Notes: a model not told the origin generated them from the sequence alone. DNA of 64,000 nt from Corynebacterium sp. p3-SID1145 (GCA_025144245.1 JALXXC010000007.1:62001-126000); one strand, 5' to 3'. Counted from the stretch's first letter, positions 26,716 through 35,902 are shown. Numbers and translations are program-made.

Positions 26716-27477
26716 TTGACTGCACCCAAGCCAATCGCTCACCACGACATTTCTGACTGGCTGCGCGACGCTATACGTGGTGGAACGTTCAAGCCGGGCG
26801 ACACGATCCCTTCGGAAGCAGAATTGTGCGTTAAATTCGACGCGGCCCGGGGAACCGTGCGACAAGCTGTTGCGACTCTTCGAGCAGAAGGGCTCGTTTC
26901 TTCAGGACAGGGACGTAGGTCCCGCGTCCTCGAGCAATTCCCTTCCCAATCTTTCGACGACAACATCTCATTTTCACAGTGGTGTCATTCCAGCGGCATT
27001 ACGCCAGGCCAAAAGACGCAATTCGTCACTAGAACTTTCGCGGGCGAAGAACTAGCAGAAGACTTCGGTATACAGGCGGATGATCCCGTCGTATCGGTTT
27101 TTCGCCTTCGTCTGATGGACGGGGCTCCTGCAATGGTCGAAAGGCTCAATTATCCGCTGGAATTCGGACAACACGTACTCTCTTTCGACCCTGACAGCGG
27201 ATCCATCTATCAGCGTCTCATCGATTGCGGTGTGGACATCGACTACGCAATTAGAACTATCGACGCCATGGGTGCGACCCCTGAAGATGCGAAACTGCTT
27301 CAAGTCCCTGAGGGGACACCGCTGTTGAGGGTACGTCGTCGCGCTTTCACATCAAGCGGAAAACCCATCGAATCATCTGACGACAGGTACCTCTTCGACA
27401 AAGCCCGCTTTACGGTGACTTCCTCGCGCAGCAATCCCGTGCCAATGTCAATGGTGTCGTCTCCCCGTACCCAATAG
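26716..27477 (+). CDS. GntR-family (HutC/UTRA) transcriptional regulator
   Basis: This 253-residue protein has an N-terminal winged helix (AIRGGTFKPGDTIPSEAEL, RGTVRQAVATLRAEGLVSS) and a C-terminal UTRA effector domain. The start is a TTG with AAGGGG 7 nt upstream. The frame stays open 288 bp further, but that part crosses the AT-rich divergent promoter and encodes an unlikely Met/Phe/Cys-rich stretch. It is the probable repressor of the phosphonate genes, sensing a phosphonate or pathway aldehyde. It converges on the 2-hydroxyacid dehydrogenase gene with a 48-bp gap. Confidence 0.82.
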   Translation: MTAPKPIAHHDISDWLRDAIRGGTFKPGDTIPSEAELCVKFDAARGTVRQAVATLRAEGLVSSGQGRRSRVLEQFPSQSFDDNISFSQWCHSSGITPGQKTQFVTRTFAGEELAEDFGIQADDPVVSVFRLRLMDGAPAMVERLNYPLEFGQHVLSFDPDSGSIYQRLIDCGVDIDYAIRTIDAMGATPEDAKLLQVPEGTPLLRVRRRAFTSSGKPIESSDDRYLFDKARFTVTSSRSNPVPMSMVSSPRTQ

Positions 27478-27525
27478 GGCGATAACGTCACTACAGACGA
27501 TCCTAAAGCATCTGAAGGGTCACAT

Positions 27526-28440
27526 CTAATACCCCTGCTCCACATCGACTTCGGTGGGCATCTCTTTCCCGCATTGGAGCGCTTCCCAGTTCTTCAGGGT
27601 CAGCCCGGCGATGCGCTGCCTGCCGAAGCGGGGCGTGCTGGCGGTGTGCGGGGTGATCAAGCAGCGGTCCTGTTCCCACAACGGGTGGTCGGCTGGCAGC
27701 GGCTCGGGGTCGGTGACATCCAGCGCCGCACCGGCGATCGTGCCGTCGCTCAAAGCCGCAACGAGGTTGTCGGTGACCACGAGCGGGCCGCGCCCGACGT
27801 TGACCAGAACGGCGGTGTCCTTCATCGCCGCGAGCACTTTGCTGTCGACCATGCCGCGCGTTTCGGCGGTCAGCGGGGCAAGCAGGACGACGACATCCGC
27901 CCTTCCCCACACGCCGTCGGCTTCTGCCATCGGGAGAGTCTCATCCGCGCCGTCGACGGGCCGACCCGAACGGTTCACTGCGATGATCTCCGCGTTGAAC
28001 GGGGCCAGGAACTGAATCAGCTTTTTGCCGATTCCGCCCGCACCGATAATCGCCACCGTCATGCCCTCGACGAGGTAGCGCGATTCGGACTCGATGGCCG
28101 CCTTCGTCGACCCGTCCGGAGTGACGCGCGCGAACTGGTGCAGTCCCGCGAGAATAAGGGCGAGGGTGGACTCGGCGGCGGTGTCGTCATAAAGCCCGGC
28201 GCCATTCGCCCAGCGCGTTCCGGTGCGGGCAAGGATGCCTGCGCTGTTGAGCGCGTCGATGCCCGCCCATGCAAATTGGACCAATTGAACACTGTCCGGC
28301 AGGGCTTCCGGGAAATCCTCCGCGCCGCCGTGATAAATCAGCACGTCGGGGTTGTCTTCGATGTCCACATGATGGTGGCCGTGGCCTTCCAGCTCGTCGA
28401 CGGTTAAGGACCACGGCGAGGGCAAGATCGCGAACTTCAT
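27526..28440 (-). CDS. D-isomer-specific 2-hydroxyacid dehydrogenase
   Basis: This 304-residue NAD-dependent dehydrogenase has the dinucleotide motif GAGGIGKKL, then VVLLAPLTAET, NVGRGPLVV and the catalytic His in CLITPHTAST. It lies 3 bp after proB and corresponds to the unidentified dehydrogenase found between proB and proA in corynebacteria. The substrate is unknown. In those genomes proA follows next; here the phosphonate island intervenes. Confidence 0.88.
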   Translation of the reverse strand: MKFAILPSPWSLTVDELEGHGHHHVDIEDNPDVLIYHGGAEDFPEALPDSVQLVQFAWAGIDALNSAGILARTGTRWANGAGLYDDTAAESTLALILAGLHQFARVTPDGSTKAAIESESRYLVEGMTVAIIGAGGIGKKLIQFLAPFNAEIIAVNRSGRPVDGADETLPMAEADGVWGRADVVVLLAPLTAETRGMVDSKVLAAMKDTAVLVNVGRGPLVVTDNLVAALSDGTIAGAALDVTDPEPLPADHPLWEQDRCLITPHTASTPRFGRQRIAGLTLKNWEALQCGKEMPTEVDVEQGY

Positions 28441-28443
28441 GCC

Positions 28444-29562
28444 TTAAAGCCTAGATGCGTAATTGGACAGGTAGTCCGCGTGCACCACGGAGCGGCGCTG
28501 ATGCTCGGGCAGCTCGTCGGTGCGCTTGCCCAGCATGCCGGTGAGCTCGGCGGCGTCATAGCCGACCACGCCGCGCCCGATAGCTTGGCCGTCGGGGCCG
28601 AGGATCTCCACGATGTCGCCGGCGTGGAAGTCGCCGTCCACGCCAGTGATTCCGACTGCGAGCAGGGAGGTTCCGCCCCGGGTGACAGCATCGACGGCGC
28701 CTTGGTCGAGTCTGAGCACGCCCTCGGCATCGGCGGCGTAGAGGACCCAGAATTTCCAGGCGGACAGCTGCGATTCGGGGCGGGTGTGGAAGACGGTGCC
28801 CACGCTGGCGTCGCCGAGCGCCTGCTCGATGTTCTCCGAAGAGGTGAGCAGCACGGGCACTCCCCCGCGCGTGGCCAGGCGTGCCGCGGAGACTTTCGAG
28901 GCCATGCCGCCGGTGCCGTAGACGCCGCCGTCGCCGGCGACAATTCCTTCGAGGTCCTTGCCGGAGCGCACCTCCCGCACGAAGGTGGCGCCCGGTTCTT
29001 TCGGGTTGCGGTCGTACAGGCCGTCCACGTCCGACAGGAGAATGAGGGCATCGGCGGCGGTGAGCGTTGCGACGATCGCCGACAACCGGTCGTTGTCACC
29101 GAACCGCATTTCCGACGTGGCCACTGTGTCGTTCTCATTCACGATCGGGACGGCCGCCATCTGGCGCAGCCGGTCGATGGTGCGCTGCGCATTCCGGGCG
29201 CGCTCGCGGACACCGGCATCGGACTGGGTCAACAGGACCTGCCCGATGGTGCGGCCGTAGCGGGCGAAGGACTCGCCCCAGGCCTGGGCCAAGTGAATTT
29301 GCCCGACCGACGCGGACGCCTGCTTGGTGGCCAGGTCTTTGGGGCGCACCGTCAGGCCGAGAGGGAGCATGCCAGCCGCGACGGCGCCGGAGGACACGAC
29401 GATAACGTCGCCCCCGCGGTCAGTGCGGGCCTCAATGGCGTCGACAATGCGGTCGATCTTCTCGCGGGAGACGGCGGAGGAACTGTCGACAAGGGAGCTT
29501 GTGCCCAGCTTGACCACAATCTTTTTCGCGCCGGCTATCTCGTTTCTCAGCTCTTCACTCAT
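28444..29562 (-). CDS. proB: Glutamate 5-kinase
   Basis: This 372-residue protein has an amino-acid kinase domain ([40 protein letters not shown]) and a C-terminal PUA domain from about 280 ([24 protein letters not shown]). It makes glutamyl-5-phosphate, the committed step of proline synthesis, and is normally feedback-inhibited by proline. There is no Shine-Dalgarno before the ATG, and a TACAAT -10 box ends 8 nt upstream, pointing to a leaderless transcript. Confidence 0.96.
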   Translation of the reverse strand: MSEELRNEIAGAKKIVVKLGTSSLVDSSSAVSREKIDRIVDAIEARTDRGGDVIVVSSGAVAAGMLPLGLTVRPKDLATKQASASVGQIHLAQAWGESFARYGRTIGQVLLTQSDAGVRERARNAQRTIDRLRQMAAVPIVNENDTVATSEMRFGDNDRLSAIVATLTAADALILLSDVDGLYDRNPKEPGATFVREVRSGKDLEGIVAGDGGVYGTGGMASKVSAARLATRGGVPVLLTSSENIEQALGDASVGTVFHTRPESQLSAWKFWVLYAADAEGVLRLDQGAVDAVTRGGTSLLAVGITGVDGDFHAGDIVEILGPDGQAIGRGVVGYDAAELTGMLGKRTDELPEHQRRSVVHADYLSNYASRL

Positions 29563-29570
29563 GCTTATCT

Positions 29571-29576
29571 ATTGTA
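29571..29576 (-). promoter_or_regulatory. -10 box of proB, probably giving a leaderless mRNA
   Basis: TACAAT on the minus strand lies 8 nt before the proB ATG, so transcription should start at or within a base or two of the start codon. No ribosome binding site is present between them. Confidence 0.5.
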
Positions 29577-29614
29577 ACGAGCCGATACGATAAATCTATG
29601 AAACGAGAGGGCGA

Positions 29615-31138
29615 TTATCCCTGCCAGCGCTCGCGGTCGGCTTCCTGGCGGTCCAGGAGGTCATCGCCGAAGTCGTATTCGTCGATGAGCCCGCGACGCG
29701 CCTGGGAAGCGCGCTTGCGCTCCGCCGCCGACATGCGGTTCGTGCCGCCCAGACGGGCATCCTGGCCACGGCCCGCGGCTGTCGGATCGCCGCCGATGGA
29801 CGGCTCCCAGTCGAAGGAGATCTCACCGATGGTGACCGTGTCGCCCTCCTGCGCTCCAATCTTGCGCAGCTGGTCCTCTACCCCGGCCTTGTTCAGGCGG
29901 TCGGACAGGTAGCCCACCGCTTCGTCGTTCTCGAAGTCGGTCTGGCGGATCCACCGTTCGGCCTTCTCACCGGTGACCAGCCAGCCTTCGGGGTACAGCG
30001 GATCTCTGACGACCATGATGTCGTCGTTGTGGTCGACTGCCTTCGGCCGGATGACCTGCCCTTTGGCCGCCTCGTGCTTGACCTTCGGCTGGGACTTGCG
30101 GGCGGTCTGCACGATCTCCCACAAAGCCCACTTCAGCTCGTCGAGGCCCTCTCGGGTTGCGGTGGAAATCATGTAGATCGGCCACCCGAAGGCCTCGGCG
30201 AGGTCGTCATGCAAGAACTCGGCGAGCTCCTTCGCCTCCGGGATATCGAGCTTGTTCAGCACGATGATGCGTGGACGCTGTCGCAGATCACCCAGACCGG
30301 AATCGCCGTCTTCGGCCTCGATCAGATCGGCATAGGAATCGAGCTCGGCTTCCAGCGCCTCAATATCGGACTGCGGGTCGCGGCCCGGCTCGAGCGAGGC
30401 GGTGTCCACGACGTGGGCGAGGACAGCCGTGCGCTCAATGTGGCGCAGAAAATCCAAGCCGAGACCCTTGCCCTGGCTCGCCCCAGGGATGAGGCCGGGA
30501 ACGTCGGCGATCGTGAAAGTATCGTGGCCGACCGACACCACACCGAGATTCGGCTGCAGTGTCGTGAACGGGTAGTCCGCGATCTTCGGCTTCGCCGCCG
30601 ACAGCACGGAGATCAGGGAGGACTTCCCCGCCGAGGGAAAGCCCACCAGGCCGACATCAGCCATGGATTTCAGCTCGAGAATCAGGTCGTGGGCCTCCCC
30701 GGGCTCGCCCTTGAGGGCGAAACCGGGGGCCTTCCGCTTCGCGGTCGCCAGCGCCGCGTTGCCGAGACCGCCGTAGCCGCCCTCCGCCGCGATGAACCGG
30801 GTCCCCGGCACCACCAGGTCGGCGAGCATGTTGCCGTCCTCGTCGCGGACCACCGTGCCCACCGGCACCGGCAGCACGAGATCCTCCCCGCGCGCACCGT
30901 TGCGGTGGTCGCCCTCGCCATTGCCACCGCGCTTCGCCTTGACGTGCGGACGGTACTGGAAATCGAGGAGGGTGTGCACCTGCGTCGACACCTCGAGAAT
31001 GATGTCTCCGCCGTGCCCGCCATTGCCGCCGTCGGGGCCGCCCAAGGGCTTGAATTTCTCACGGTGCACAGACACACACCCGTGGCCGCCGTCGCCGGCT
31101 TGGAGATGGAGCACTGCACGGTCAACAAACTGCGCCAC
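29615..31138 (-). CDS. obgE: GTPase ObgE/CgtA
   Basis: This 507-residue protein has a glycine-rich Obg domain ([14 protein letters not shown]), G motifs [15 protein letters not shown] and NKLDIPEA, and a C-terminal OCT domain ([28 protein letters not shown]). An extra tail of about 70 residues follows. It acts in 50S maturation and stringent response. It is 52 bp upstream of proB and follows rpmA, the usual rplU-rpmA-obgE order. Confidence 0.96.
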   Translation of the reverse strand: MAQFVDRAVLHLQAGDGGHGCVSVHREKFKPLGGPDGGNGGHGGDIILEVSTQVHTLLDFQYRPHVKAKRGGNGEGDHRNGARGEDLVLPVPVGTVVRDEDGNMLADLVVPGTRFIAAEGGYGGLGNAALATAKRKAPGFALKGEPGEAHDLILELKSMADVGLVGFPSAGKSSLISVLSAAKPKIADYPFTTLQPNLGVVSVGHDTFTIADVPGLIPGASQGKGLGLDFLRHIERTAVLAHVVDTASLEPGRDPQSDIEALEAELDSYADLIEAEDGDSGLGDLRQRPRIIVLNKLDIPEAKELAEFLHDDLAEAFGWPIYMISTATREGLDELKWALWEIVQTARKSQPKVKHEAAKGQVIRPKAVDHNDDIMVVRDPLYPEGWLVTGEKAERWIRQTDFENDEAVGYLSDRLNKAGVEDQLRKIGAQEGDTVTIGEISFDWEPSIGGDPTAAGRGQDARLGGTNRMSAAERKRASQARRGLIDEYDFGDDLLDRQEADRERWQG

Positions 31139-31227
31139 GCGGATGCCTGCCTTTCAGTGTCGGGGAGGTGGTGATCCCTGTGCCAGCGAGTCTACGAGCT
31201 GGGACAGGGAGCCGTCGATAAGCGAAA

Positions 31228-31261
31228 GCGCCGTAAGACCCGGCAAACGGGTCCACGGCGC
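31228..31261 (-). terminator. Strong hairpin between rpmA and obgE
   Basis: Outer stem GCGCCGT/ACGGCGC and inner stem ACCCG/CGGGT around a GCAAA loop form a two-part hairpin 25 bp after the rpmA stop. Only three T residues follow, so it may be a partial terminator or an RNA-stability element separating ribosomal genes from obgE. Confidence 0.55.
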
Positions 31262-31286
31262 CTTCAAAGAATGTCGCGTAAACGGC

Positions 31287-31631
31287 TTACGCGGTGGCGG
31301 ACTTCTCCTCGACGACAGCGTCGTCGACCAGGCCAGCCTCGTTGGCGGCCTCGAGAACCTCAGAGGAAACGCCCTCTGCGTCAGCCGGGATGATGTTGAC
31401 GATGCGGCGCTTCTTCTTGATGCCGAACTGGACAGAGCCCGCAGCCAGAGCGAACAGGGTGTCGTCGCCGCCGCGGCCGACGTTGTCGCCCGGGTGGAAC
31501 TTCGTGCCGCGCTGACGGACGAGGATCTCGCCCGCCTTGACCTGCTGGCCGCCGAAGCGCTTCACGCCGAGGCGCTTGGACTCGGAGTCGCGGCCGTTCG
31601 AGGAGCTCGATGCACCTTTCTTGTGTGCCAT
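31287..31631 (-). CDS. rpmA: 50S ribosomal protein L27
   Basis: This 114-residue protein starts [17 protein letters not shown], with the usual L27 core up to [11 protein letters not shown] at about 85. A C-terminal extension of some 25 mostly acidic residues ([23 protein letters not shown]) is longer than the typical 85-90-residue protein. The N-terminus has no cleavable leader and is ready to reach the peptidyl-transferase centre. AGGAGG precedes the ATG. It is 29 bp after rplU. Confidence 0.97.
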   Translation of the reverse strand: MAHKKGASSSSNGRDSESKRLGVKRFGGQQVKAGEILVRQRGTKFHPGDNVGRGGDDTLFALAAGSVQFGIKKKRRIVNIIPADAEGVSSEVLEAANEAGLVDDAVVEEKSATA

Positions 31632-31660
31632 TGTGGTTGCCTCCTAAGTGGCGTCTCGGT

Positions 31661-31966
31661 TTACTTGATGCCGGTGATCTTCAGCGTCGTGTTCGGCTGA
31701 CGGTGGCCCTGGCGGACCTTGTAACCGGTCTTGTTCTTGTACTTCAGGATGTCGATCTTCTTGCCCTTGCCGTGCTCAACGATCTCAGCGGAAACGTTGA
31801 CCTTGGCGAGGTCCTCGGACTTGGAGGTGACGTTTGCGCCGTCGACGAGGAGAACCGGGGTGAGCGCCACAGAATCGCCAGCTTCACCCTCGATCTTCTC
31901 GACCCGGACGAGGTCGCCTTCGGCAACCTTGTACTGCTTGCCGCCGGTCTTGACGATCGCGTACAT
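31661..31966 (-). CDS. rplU: 50S ribosomal protein L21
   Basis: This 101-residue protein starts [19 protein letters not shown] and ends [19 protein letters not shown], the canonical L21. It is the first gene of rplU-rpmA. AAAGGGGTAACC upstream provides the ribosome binding site. The 277 bp between it and the acidic-protein gene on the other strand must hold divergent promoters; I see no clear structured leader there. Confidence 0.97.
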   Translation of the reverse strand: MYAIVKTGGKQYKVAEGDLVRVEKIEGEAGDSVALTPVLLVDGANVTSKSEDLAKVNVSAEIVEHGKGKKIDILKYKNKTGYKVRQGHRQPNTTLKITGIK

Positions 31967-32243
31967 AGCGGGTTACCCCTTTCTTCAACTCGGACGGCGC
32001 CGGCATGCATCGGCACCGAATACCATCTAATACTTCAAGCGTTCCGGGGGTTTACGTGGATATACGTCGCAACCTCGCTCGCATGCGTGTTCAGCGCAAG
32101 GGCGCGCCCCAAAACAGCGACTGTCAAAGACTACACCGCGCGCACGGTAAAGACCAAACTGCTCGAACGGGAACATTTTGCGGATCCGCCTCATTACACT
32201 GGCGGAAGACATAAGGTTTCACTCGGCGAAAGGAGGTCCAACG

Positions 32244-32651
32244 ATGAACGAGTTCAACGAACCCACGGTTCTTCCACCGTTCGGCGAACTTTTCGCCGAC
32301 TCCGCCCCCACCGACGATGCCCTGCAGCGTATGCTCGACATTGCGGTCGACCCGTCGATGCCGGATCTCAGCGATTCCCTCGTCCCGGATTCGCAGGATG
32401 TCGCGCTCGACGATTTCGACGAGCACGTTTCGCTTGACGACGGCGAGGTGCCCGACCACGGCGATTACGACAACTCCGACAACTCCAACAACAACGACCC
32501 GCTTCTCGACGAATCGGAAGACCCCTTCGCCAGCTCCCCCGTGCCCGACACCCCGGTTGACTACGGAGACGATTACTCCGACCAGTTCCCGCAGGACCCG
32601 GCCGGCGGTGCGGGGGAGGAGCTGCCCGACGACCCCTTGGCGGATTTCTAG
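32244..32651 (+). CDS. Small highly acidic protein of unknown function
   Basis: This 135-residue protein starts MNEFNEPTVLPPFGELF, with a full AAAGGAGGT ribosome binding site 7 nt before the ATG. Asp and Glu dominate, with low-complexity runs (DNSDNSNNNDP, DYGDDYSD) and no Cys or membrane segment. I recognise no domain. It lies between rplU and rne on the opposite strand to both and forms a pair with the next acidic protein. Confidence 0.7.
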   Translation: MNEFNEPTVLPPFGELFADSAPTDDALQRMLDIAVDPSMPDLSDSLVPDSQDVALDDFDEHVSLDDGEVPDHGDYDNSDNSNNNDPLLDESEDPFASSPVPDTPVDYGDDYSDQFPQDPAGGAGEELPDDPLADF

Positions 32652-32677
32652 GTGCTTAGTGCCTAGGACATAGGTGA

Positions 32678-32929
32678 GTGAGGATTGACGTGGACCGCGA
32701 ACGCGAACTGGAGTTGGTGGCTAAAGCTCAGGCGGGCGACGAGAAGGGCCAGGCGGCGTCCACTGAGAGCGGCGACGGCGGCGGCGACGGGTACTACGAC
32801 CAGGAGCAGGAGATCACAACCGAGAACATCGCACCGGACATGCCGACGACTGACCAGCTCGGCTACGGCGGCGCAAACGCCGGCTACGAGGACAGCTACG
32901 GCGACGACGCCCCGACCGACATCGCATAA
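32678..32929 (+). CDS. Very small acidic, glycine-rich protein
   Basis: This 83-residue protein has a probable GTG start (MRIDVDRERELELVAKAQAGD). A short charged N-terminal helix is followed by a Gly/Asp/Tyr-rich tail (GGGDGYYDQEQEITTENI, GYGGANAGYEDSYGDD). It begins 26 bp after the acidic gene upstream and ends just before a shared terminator. The ribosome binding site is weak (TAGG), so the gene is less certain than its neighbour. Confidence 0.55.
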   Translation: MRIDVDRERELELVAKAQAGDEKGQAASTESGDGGGDGYYDQEQEITTENIAPDMPTTDQLGYGGANAGYEDSYGDDAPTDIA

Positions 32930-32943
32930 CCACCTACACGGGT

Positions 32944-32984
32944 GGCCCCGCTCCTGCCGGATCACCGGCGGGAGCGGGGCCGTT
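32944..32984. terminator. Shared terminator of the acidic-protein genes and rne
   Basis: A 17-bp stem beginning GGCCCCGCTCC, with one G-U pair, and an ATCA loop lies between the convergent genes. Thymines follow on the plus strand (GTTTC). It can stop transcription from both sides. Confidence 0.8.
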
Positions 32985-32998
32985 TCACGTTGCCGCCG

Positions 32999-35902
32999 TT
33001 AGCGCGACTTCCGCGTTGCGCGACGGCGTCCGCCGGGGCTCTTGCTTATCGACGCCGCCCCCTGCTTCCGCTCCTGCTGCCCCTTCCCGGGCTTGCCAGG
33101 CTTGCCGGAATTCCCGGAATTCTGGTCCTGCTTCGGCGCTGCGGAGGTAACGGACTTCCGCGTCGCGCGGCGGCGACGGCGCGTGCCACGCGAAGGCTGG
33201 GACGCACGCGAGGATTCTTTCGTTTCCGTCGGTGCGGCGGATTCCGCCTGGGCCAATGCCGCGGCGGCCTCGTTGATCACGTCCCCGGTGGAGACATCCT
33301 CGTAGTCCTTCGGGTCCGGACGGTAGTCCGATATGGAGTTGCCGCGGGTCTTGCGCTTGCGGCGCGGCGAACGCTCGAATTCCGCGACCGCCTCCTCATA
33401 CGTGTCAGTCTGCTCAGACTCGGGTGCTTGACGGGACTCGTTCTGCTGCTGCTCCTGCTGGCGTCCCCGGCCGCGGCCCGAACCGCGCCGGCCACGACGG
33501 CGGGAGCTGCGCCTGTTCTGTCCACCGGAACTGTCAGAACTGTGGTCAGAACTGTCATCGGAGGGGGAGTCGGACTCTTCGGGGGCGGCGATGACGGCGT
33601 CGACAAGCTCCTCTGCGCTCTTCCCGCGCTTGTCCTTCGACTTCGCCGCCGTGCTGTTGCCCTGGTCCTGGGTCGGCTTGCGGGAGCTGGAGTGGGTGTG
33701 GGAGTCGGGGTCCACGGGGTCCTCGGTGAGCAAGATGCCCCGGCCGCCGCAGTGTTCGCACGTGGTGGAGAAGGTTTCCACCAGCCCGGTGCCCAGGCGC
33801 TTTCGGGTGAGCTGGACCAAGCCGAGCGACGTGACCTCGGAAACCTGGTGGCGGGTGCGGTCGCGGCCGAGGGCCTCCTTGAGACGGCGCAGGACCAGAT
33901 CCTGGTTCTCGGGGAGGATCATGTCGATGAAGTCGATGATGATCATCCCGCCGATGTCGCGCAGACGCAGCTGGCGGACGATCTCCTCGGCGGCCTCCAG
34001 GTTGTTGCTGGTCACCGTCTCCTCGAGGGAACCGCCGGAACCTGTGAACTTGCCGGTATTGACGTCGATGACCGTCATCGCCTCCGTACGGTCGATGACG
34101 AGCGTGCCGCCGGACGGCAGCCACACCGTGCGCGACAGGGCTTTCTGGATCTGCTCGTCGACGCGGTACACGTCGAACGCGTCGCGGCCGTCGTGGTCGC
34201 GGCGGTCGAATTTCTCCAGGCGGTCCATGAGGTCGGGTGCGACCGACTGGACGTAGTTGTGCACTACATTCCACGATTTCTTGCCGTCGACGACGAGTTT
34301 GTCGAAGTCCTCGTTGAAGAGGTCGCGCACGACTTTCACCAGCAGTCGCGGCTCCTCGTAGAGGGTGACGGGCTTGGCGCCCTTGGAGGACTTCTCCTTC
34401 TCCGCCTCTTCCTTAATGCTCTCCCACTGGGTGTGCAGGCGGTTGACGTCGGCGGCGATGGCCTCCTCCGGGGCGCCCTCGGCAGCGGTGCGGATGATCG
34501 TTCCGCCCTTGCCCGGAACGACGCGGACAAGGATGTCCTTGAGGCGCTTGCGCTCAGGCGCGGGAAGTTTACGGGAAATCCCGGCGCTGCGGCCGCCCGG
34601 GACGTACACGAGGAATCGGCCCGCCAGGGAAATCTGGGTTGTAAGGCGCGCTCCCTTGTGGCCCACCGGATCCTTGGTCACCTGGACGAGCACTTGGTCG
34701 CCGGACTTCAGCGCCTGCTCGATGCGGCGGGAACGCCCGCCCAGCCCGGCGGCCTTCCAGTCCACCTCGCCGGCGTAGAGCACACCGTTGCGCCCCTGCC
34801 CGATGTCGATGAAGGCGGCCTCCATGCTGGGCAGCACATTCTGCACACGGCCGAGGTAGATGTTGCCGATCATGGACGTGTTGTCGTCCGCGTCGACGAA
34901 GTGCTCGACCAGCAGGCCATCCTCGAGAACGCCGACCTGGGTGATGGTGCCGGGGCCGTCGTGACGCTTGCGTTCGCGCACGACCATGGTGCGCTCGACG
35001 GACTCGCGGCGGGCGAGGAATTCCGCCTGCGACACGACGCGAGAACGTTTGCGCTCCTCCTCACGGCGCTCGCTGCGGCGGCGACGTTGCGCCTCAAGGC
35101 GCGAGGAACCCTTGATCGCCTTCGGCTCCTGAATCGGCTCGTCGACGGTCTCCGCCTCAGCGGAGTCGCTGGATGTCTTCTGTTCGGGAGCCTCGCTTGA
35201 CGACGCATCCCCCGCCCTCCGCGCTCTCCTCCGCGAGTTCCGGGGAGCCGCCTTGAACACCGGGGTGTAGAGGCCAGCGGCCTCCTCGACCTCTTCAGGC
35301 ACCGGAGTGATCTCCGGCTCGATATCGGTAAGCAGGTCCGCTTCGACCTTCTCCTCGATCTGATGGATCTCGTTCTCGACGTCCTTGCGGACGCGGTGGC
35401 GGATCTTCTCCTCAGCCTCGTCCTGGGACGGGGCTTGGGTTTGGGTCTGTGTTTGGATTTGGTTTGAGGCCGTGCCGGGCTCGTCGGTATCGGACGGCTC
35501 AGCTCCGTCAACCGCCCCGTCCGGTTCCTCGCCCGCTCCTTCCGCGGCAGGTTGAGGTTCCGCCTCAAGCGCATCGAGAACCTGCTCGGTCTCCGCCTTG
35601 CTCAACGACGACTGCGCAACCTTGACCAGGCCGAGCTCGTTAAGCTTGAGCACCAGCTCTTTCGAGGTCATGCCGAGCGCCTTCGCCAGCGTGAACACAC
35701 GGACTTTCTCCCCCAGCTGGGAACGGTCAAACTGCGCCACCCCAGTGTTCTTCACGGCTTCCGCCGTCTTTTTGCTTGTTGCCTTGCTGGTCTTCCTCGC
35801 GGTCTTCCTGGCGGTTTTCTTAATTGTCTTCTTCGTCGTCTTCTTGGCGGTCGAACGTGCCCGGCGCTTGCGCGGGGTGGTTGTCTCGTCGCTGTCAGCC
35901 AC
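32999..35902 (-). CDS. rne: Ribonuclease E/G with N-terminal IF2_N domain
   Basis: This 967-residue protein processes rRNA and mRNA. The order is: Lys/Ala-rich N-terminus (TKKTIKKTARKTARK); an IF2_N-like domain at about 60-112 (RVFTLAKALGMTSKELVLKL); an acidic linker; an S1 domain (GNIYLGRVQNVLPSMEAAFI); the catalytic part with metal ligands in DVNTGKF and IDFIDM; the zinc-link CEHCGGRG; and a basic Arg/Gln/Gly-rich tail. Actinobacterial RNase E proteins place scaffolding regions at both ends, as here. One copy of the overrepresented 11-mer lies near its 3' end, in a different reading frame from most others. Confidence 0.95.
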   Translation of the reverse strand: MADSDETTTPRKRRARSTAKKTTKKTIKKTARKTARKTSKATSKKTAEAVKNTGVAQFDRSQLGEKVRVFTLAKALGMTSKELVLKLNELGLVKVAQSSLSKAETEQVLDALEAEPQPAAEGAGEEPDGAVDGAEPSDTDEPGTASNQIQTQTQTQAPSQDEAEEKIRHRVRKDVENEIHQIEEKVEADLLTDIEPEITPVPEEVEEAAGLYTPVFKAAPRNSRRRARRAGDASSSEAPEQKTSSDSAEAETVDEPIQEPKAIKGSSRLEAQRRRRSERREEERKRSRVVSQAEFLARRESVERTMVVRERKRHDGPGTITQVGVLEDGLLVEHFVDADDNTSMIGNIYLGRVQNVLPSMEAAFIDIGQGRNGVLYAGEVDWKAAGLGGRSRRIEQALKSGDQVLVQVTKDPVGHKGARLTTQISLAGRFLVYVPGGRSAGISRKLPAPERKRLKDILVRVVPGKGGTIIRTAAEGAPEEAIAADVNRLHTQWESIKEEAEKEKSSKGAKPVTLYEEPRLLVKVVRDLFNEDFDKLVVDGKKSWNVVHNYVQSVAPDLMDRLEKFDRRDHDGRDAFDVYRVDEQIQKALSRTVWLPSGGTLVIDRTEAMTVIDVNTGKFTGSGGSLEETVTSNNLEAAEEIVRQLRLRDIGGMIIIDFIDMILPENQDLVLRRLKEALGRDRTRHQVSEVTSLGLVQLTRKRLGTGLVETFSTTCEHCGGRGILLTEDPVDPDSHTHSSSRKPTQDQGNSTAAKSKDKRGKSAEELVDAVIAAPEESDSPSDDSSDHSSDSSGGQNRRSSRRRGRRGSGRGRGRQQEQQQNESRQAPESEQTDTYEEAVAEFERSPRRKRKTRGNSISDYRPDPKDYEDVSTGDVINEAAAALAQAESAAPTETKESSRASQPSRGTRRRRRATRKSVTSAAPKQDQNSGNSGKPGKPGKGQQERKQGAASISKSPGGRRRATRKSR

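Noticed and set aside
32942..35200. A 752-codon plus-strand open frame opposite rne
   Set aside because: It is the antisense of RNase E; its Leu/Arg/Gly/Val/Asp-rich product matches no fold and it has no ribosome binding site. High-GC codon bias keeps this frame open.
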